A stretch of 26,812 bases of DNA from NCBI GenBank assembly GCA_964543125.1, contig CAZIWX010000028.1:1-26812 (forward strand), written 5' to 3'. The DNA is from CAZIWX01 sp964543125 (GTDB lineage: Bacteria > Fidelibacterota > UBA8477). The notes beneath the pieces were generated by a model. That model did not search any database. It was given only the letters and a program-made list of their open reading frames with translations, and was not told the DNA's origin. Below are positions 25,515 through 26,812 of the stretch, in pieces (the first letter of the stretch is position 1; every line of letters starts with the position of its first letter). The translations under genes were made by a program, and so were the position numbers.

Positions 25515-26078
25515 ATGAAATCCTACTATGGAAAACTTTTCACCTGGATTGGGGCGGGAATAATATTATGGAGCTGTGCCGGTCAACCGGGTGCCGGCGG
25601 AGATCTTTCACCCCAAGCTATTGATAAGCTTAATAAGGCTCAGGCGCGCGATGATAAATTCCAGAAGGTAGCCTTTAAGAAAATCAATGAGTTGGATGCC
25701 GCCATGAAACAGTTGCGCAAGTCTCAGATTGATTTAAACAACGCGGTAAAAGCTTTGCGGCATGAAATAAAAAGTTCCCCCGGGGGAGCGGGCAGCGCCG
25801 GACAACTGGATAGCCTGGCACAAGTTATCACGAGAATAAATCAACAATTACAACAACTTCAAGCGGGGGGCAGGGCCAATGGCTCGGCCGGGAGTCTGCC
25901 CTGGACCGGTAATCAACTTCAAATGCTATCACGATCTGATCAGCAAGCAATTCTCCAACGTTTTGGTGAACCGATCGAGCGCCACAAAACTGATGACAAT
26001 ACCGTGGTTTGGCTATATCGCAATGGTGTTGTGAGTTTTGATATGAATGGCCATCTCACTTCCATAAAATTCGATTAA
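25515..26078 (+). CDS. lipoprotein with coiled coil and BamE/SmpA-like C-terminal segment
   Basis: 187 residues. The N-terminal hydrophobic segment ends in LWSC, giving Cys21 as the lipidation site. Residues ~33-120 form a helical, Gln/Lys/Leu-rich coiled coil (AQARDDKFQKVAFKKINELD, then AAMKQLRKSQIDLNNAVKAL), followed by a second coil and a Gly-rich linker. The last ~50 residues (LQRFGEPIERHKTDDNTVVW, LYRNGVVSFDMNGHLTSIKF) have the G-x-P...W-x-Y...F-x-x-x-G-x-L-x-x-I pattern of small BamE/SmpA-type envelope domains. An envelope-scaffold role is likely, but homology is pattern-based. No ribosome site is evident before the ATG. It diverges from thiN and precedes another exported protein gene. 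Confidence 0.78.
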   Translation: MKSYYGKLFTWIGAGIILWSCAGQPGAGGDLSPQAIDKLNKAQARDDKFQKVAFKKINELDAAMKQLRKSQIDLNNAVKALRHEIKSSPGGAGSAGQLDSLAQVITRINQQLQQLQAGGRANGSAGSLPWTGNQLQMLSRSDQQAILQRFGEPIERHKTDDNTVVWLYRNGVVSFDMNGHLTSIKFD

Positions 26079-26238
26079 AATTCCATATTTTGGATCGTTT
26101 TTCGATGTATTGATATACTTGGAATCCGGTGTTTTCCCGGGTCATTCCAGGGCTGAAATAAAGCGGCAATTTTTGTTTCGATTTATCCCTCACTATTATA
26201 GCTTTTAGCATCATAGGAAAATTACCTAAACGAATGGA

Positions 26239-26244
26239 TTAGGT
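26239..26244 (+). promoter_or_regulatory. weak ribosome binding site within a small hairpin
   Basis: AGGT at 26241-26244 is the only ribosome-site-like sequence before the ATG at 26249. It lies in the right arm of ACCTAA (26224-26229) / TTAGGT (26239-26244), a 6-bp inverted repeat with a 9-nt loop. Pairing would mask it. Confidence 0.25.
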
Positions 26245-26248
26245 CGGC

Positions 26249-26812
26249 ATGGCTAAGCTGCAAAAAATATGGGTCAATAGCCTGATAATTGTCTGTTTCG
26301 GAAGTGCCCCGCTTTTGGGTCAGGACTCCGGCTCGGACGATTGGGGCACTTGGCTGGATTCGGGGAGCAGCTCCACCACCACTCCGGATTCCGCCGCCAC
26401 GGGTGATAATTGGGGCGAATGGTTTGGCACTGATTCATCAGGCAACACCGATAACAGTGCGGCCCAGTCGGCATCTGATGCTTTTGGCGATTGGGGGCTT
26501 GCTCCCGTACCGGCTGAAACAGCTTCGGCGCCGGCCGGCAATAGCTCAACCATCACAGTCGACGAATCGCCTTTTTCTTTTCGTCCCCGTAAATACGACC
26601 CCAATGCACCCATCGGAAGGGGGATGGCAATCGAACTGAGCGTGGTCTCGCCGTTTTGGGTTCCACGTAAAATGCAGACCTGGTATTCTTTTATGAACTG
26701 GCGGCTGGGTGTCCGGTTACCCTACAGCTTTGAGATTCCATCGGTGGCCGGTCTGCGGTTAACATTCAATACCGAAATCGCTTCCTTCAAATTTGAGAAC
26801 ACATTTCCCCAG
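26249..26812 (+). CDS. 5' part of an exported, probably outer-membrane protein (truncated by window end)
   Basis: An open frame of 188 codons from ATG 26249 runs off the right edge without a stop. Residues 1-25 are a signal peptide (KLQKIWVNSLIIVCFGSAPLLGQ). Residues ~26-100 are a Ser/Thr/Asp/Gly-rich, low-complexity linker repeating DDWGTWLDSGS, DNWGEWFGTDS and DAFGDWGLAP. After that comes ESPFSFRPRKYDPNAPIGRG and an aromatic, strand-rich portion (ELSVVSPFWVPRK, SFMNWRLGVRLPYSFEIP) consistent with the start of a beta barrel. Family not recognised. An in-frame TAG at 26240-26242 rules out an earlier start. It lies 170 bp after the lipoprotein gene on the same strand. Confidence 0.78.
   Translation, partial: MAKLQKIWVNSLIIVCFGSAPLLGQDSGSDDWGTWLDSGSSSTTTPDSAATGDNWGEWFGTDSSGNTDNSAAQSASDAFGDWGLAPVPAETASAPAGNSSTITVDESPFSFRPRKYDPNAPIGRGMAIELSVVSPFWVPRKMQTWYSFMNWRLGVRLPYSFEIPSVAGLRLTFNTEIASFKFENTFPQ

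Noticed and set aside
26274..26639. Three overlapping open frames near the right edge (two minus, one plus)
   Set aside because: All are shadows of the long frame from 26249, which begins with a signal peptide and runs off the window end without a stop.

Overview
The window looks like an ordinary chromosomal segment of a Gram-negative (diderm) bacterium. It encodes outer-membrane biogenesis proteins (TamB-like, an Omp85/POTRA barrel), a Lol-type ABC ATPase end and several lipoproteins. Composition is moderate (near 47-50% GC by eye). TTG and GTG starts are frequent, several genes overlap by 4 bp, and a GldA/GldF/GldG-type ABC module is present. This mix suggests the Fibrobacterota-Chlorobiota-Bacteroidota (FCB) superphylum or a nearby candidate phylum (Calditrichota, KSB1 or Marinimicrobia-like). 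That placement is inference only; no rRNA or other phylogenetic marker is present. I see no tRNA, rRNA, CRISPR, phage, transposase or attachment site. The longest gap without a gene is 253 bp (2739-2991).

Layout. 1-112 is the tail of a LolD-like ABC ATPase. 270-4923 holds two proteostasis genes, clpC (TTG start) and dnaK. The leader between them contains a 14-bp perfect inverted repeat and a second, 19-nt palindrome; a strong terminator follows dnaK. 5044-13432 is a tight tamB-like / Omp85 / clpB unit, in which two outer-membrane assembly genes share a likely transcript with the cytosolic disaggregase. 13605-21998 is a long same-strand run: TPR lipoprotein, MoxR AAA+ ATPase, DUF58 protein, BatD-like membrane protein, GldA-like ABC ATPase, GldF-like permease, GldG-like auxiliary protein and DUF4340 protein. 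It is partly coupled by GTGA and ATGA overlaps and ends at a bidirectional hairpin. 22170-22523 is an isolated 117-aa gene of unknown function with its own promoter candidate and terminator.

22611-25419 (minus strand) is a three-gene unit: thiamine pyrophosphokinase, sodium/solute symporter and a YdfG-like short-chain dehydrogenase. 25515-26078 (plus) encodes a lipoprotein with a coiled coil and a BamE/SmpA-like C-terminal segment. 26249-26812 is the start of a secreted or outer-membrane protein cut by the right edge; its N-terminal linker repeats a D-x-W/F-G-x-W pattern.

How the genes work together. The left half concerns protein quality control (ClpC with an IGF loop for ClpP, DnaK, ClpB) and envelope assembly (TamB/Omp85). 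The middle operon couples a MoxR/DUF58 chaperone-like pair to an ABC-2 export or gliding-type complex. The best candidates for something under-described are this 7-8 gene operon, the tamB-omp85-clpB linkage, the thiamine kinase/SSS symporter pair, the unknown 117-aa gene and the unexplained palindromes upstream of dnaK.
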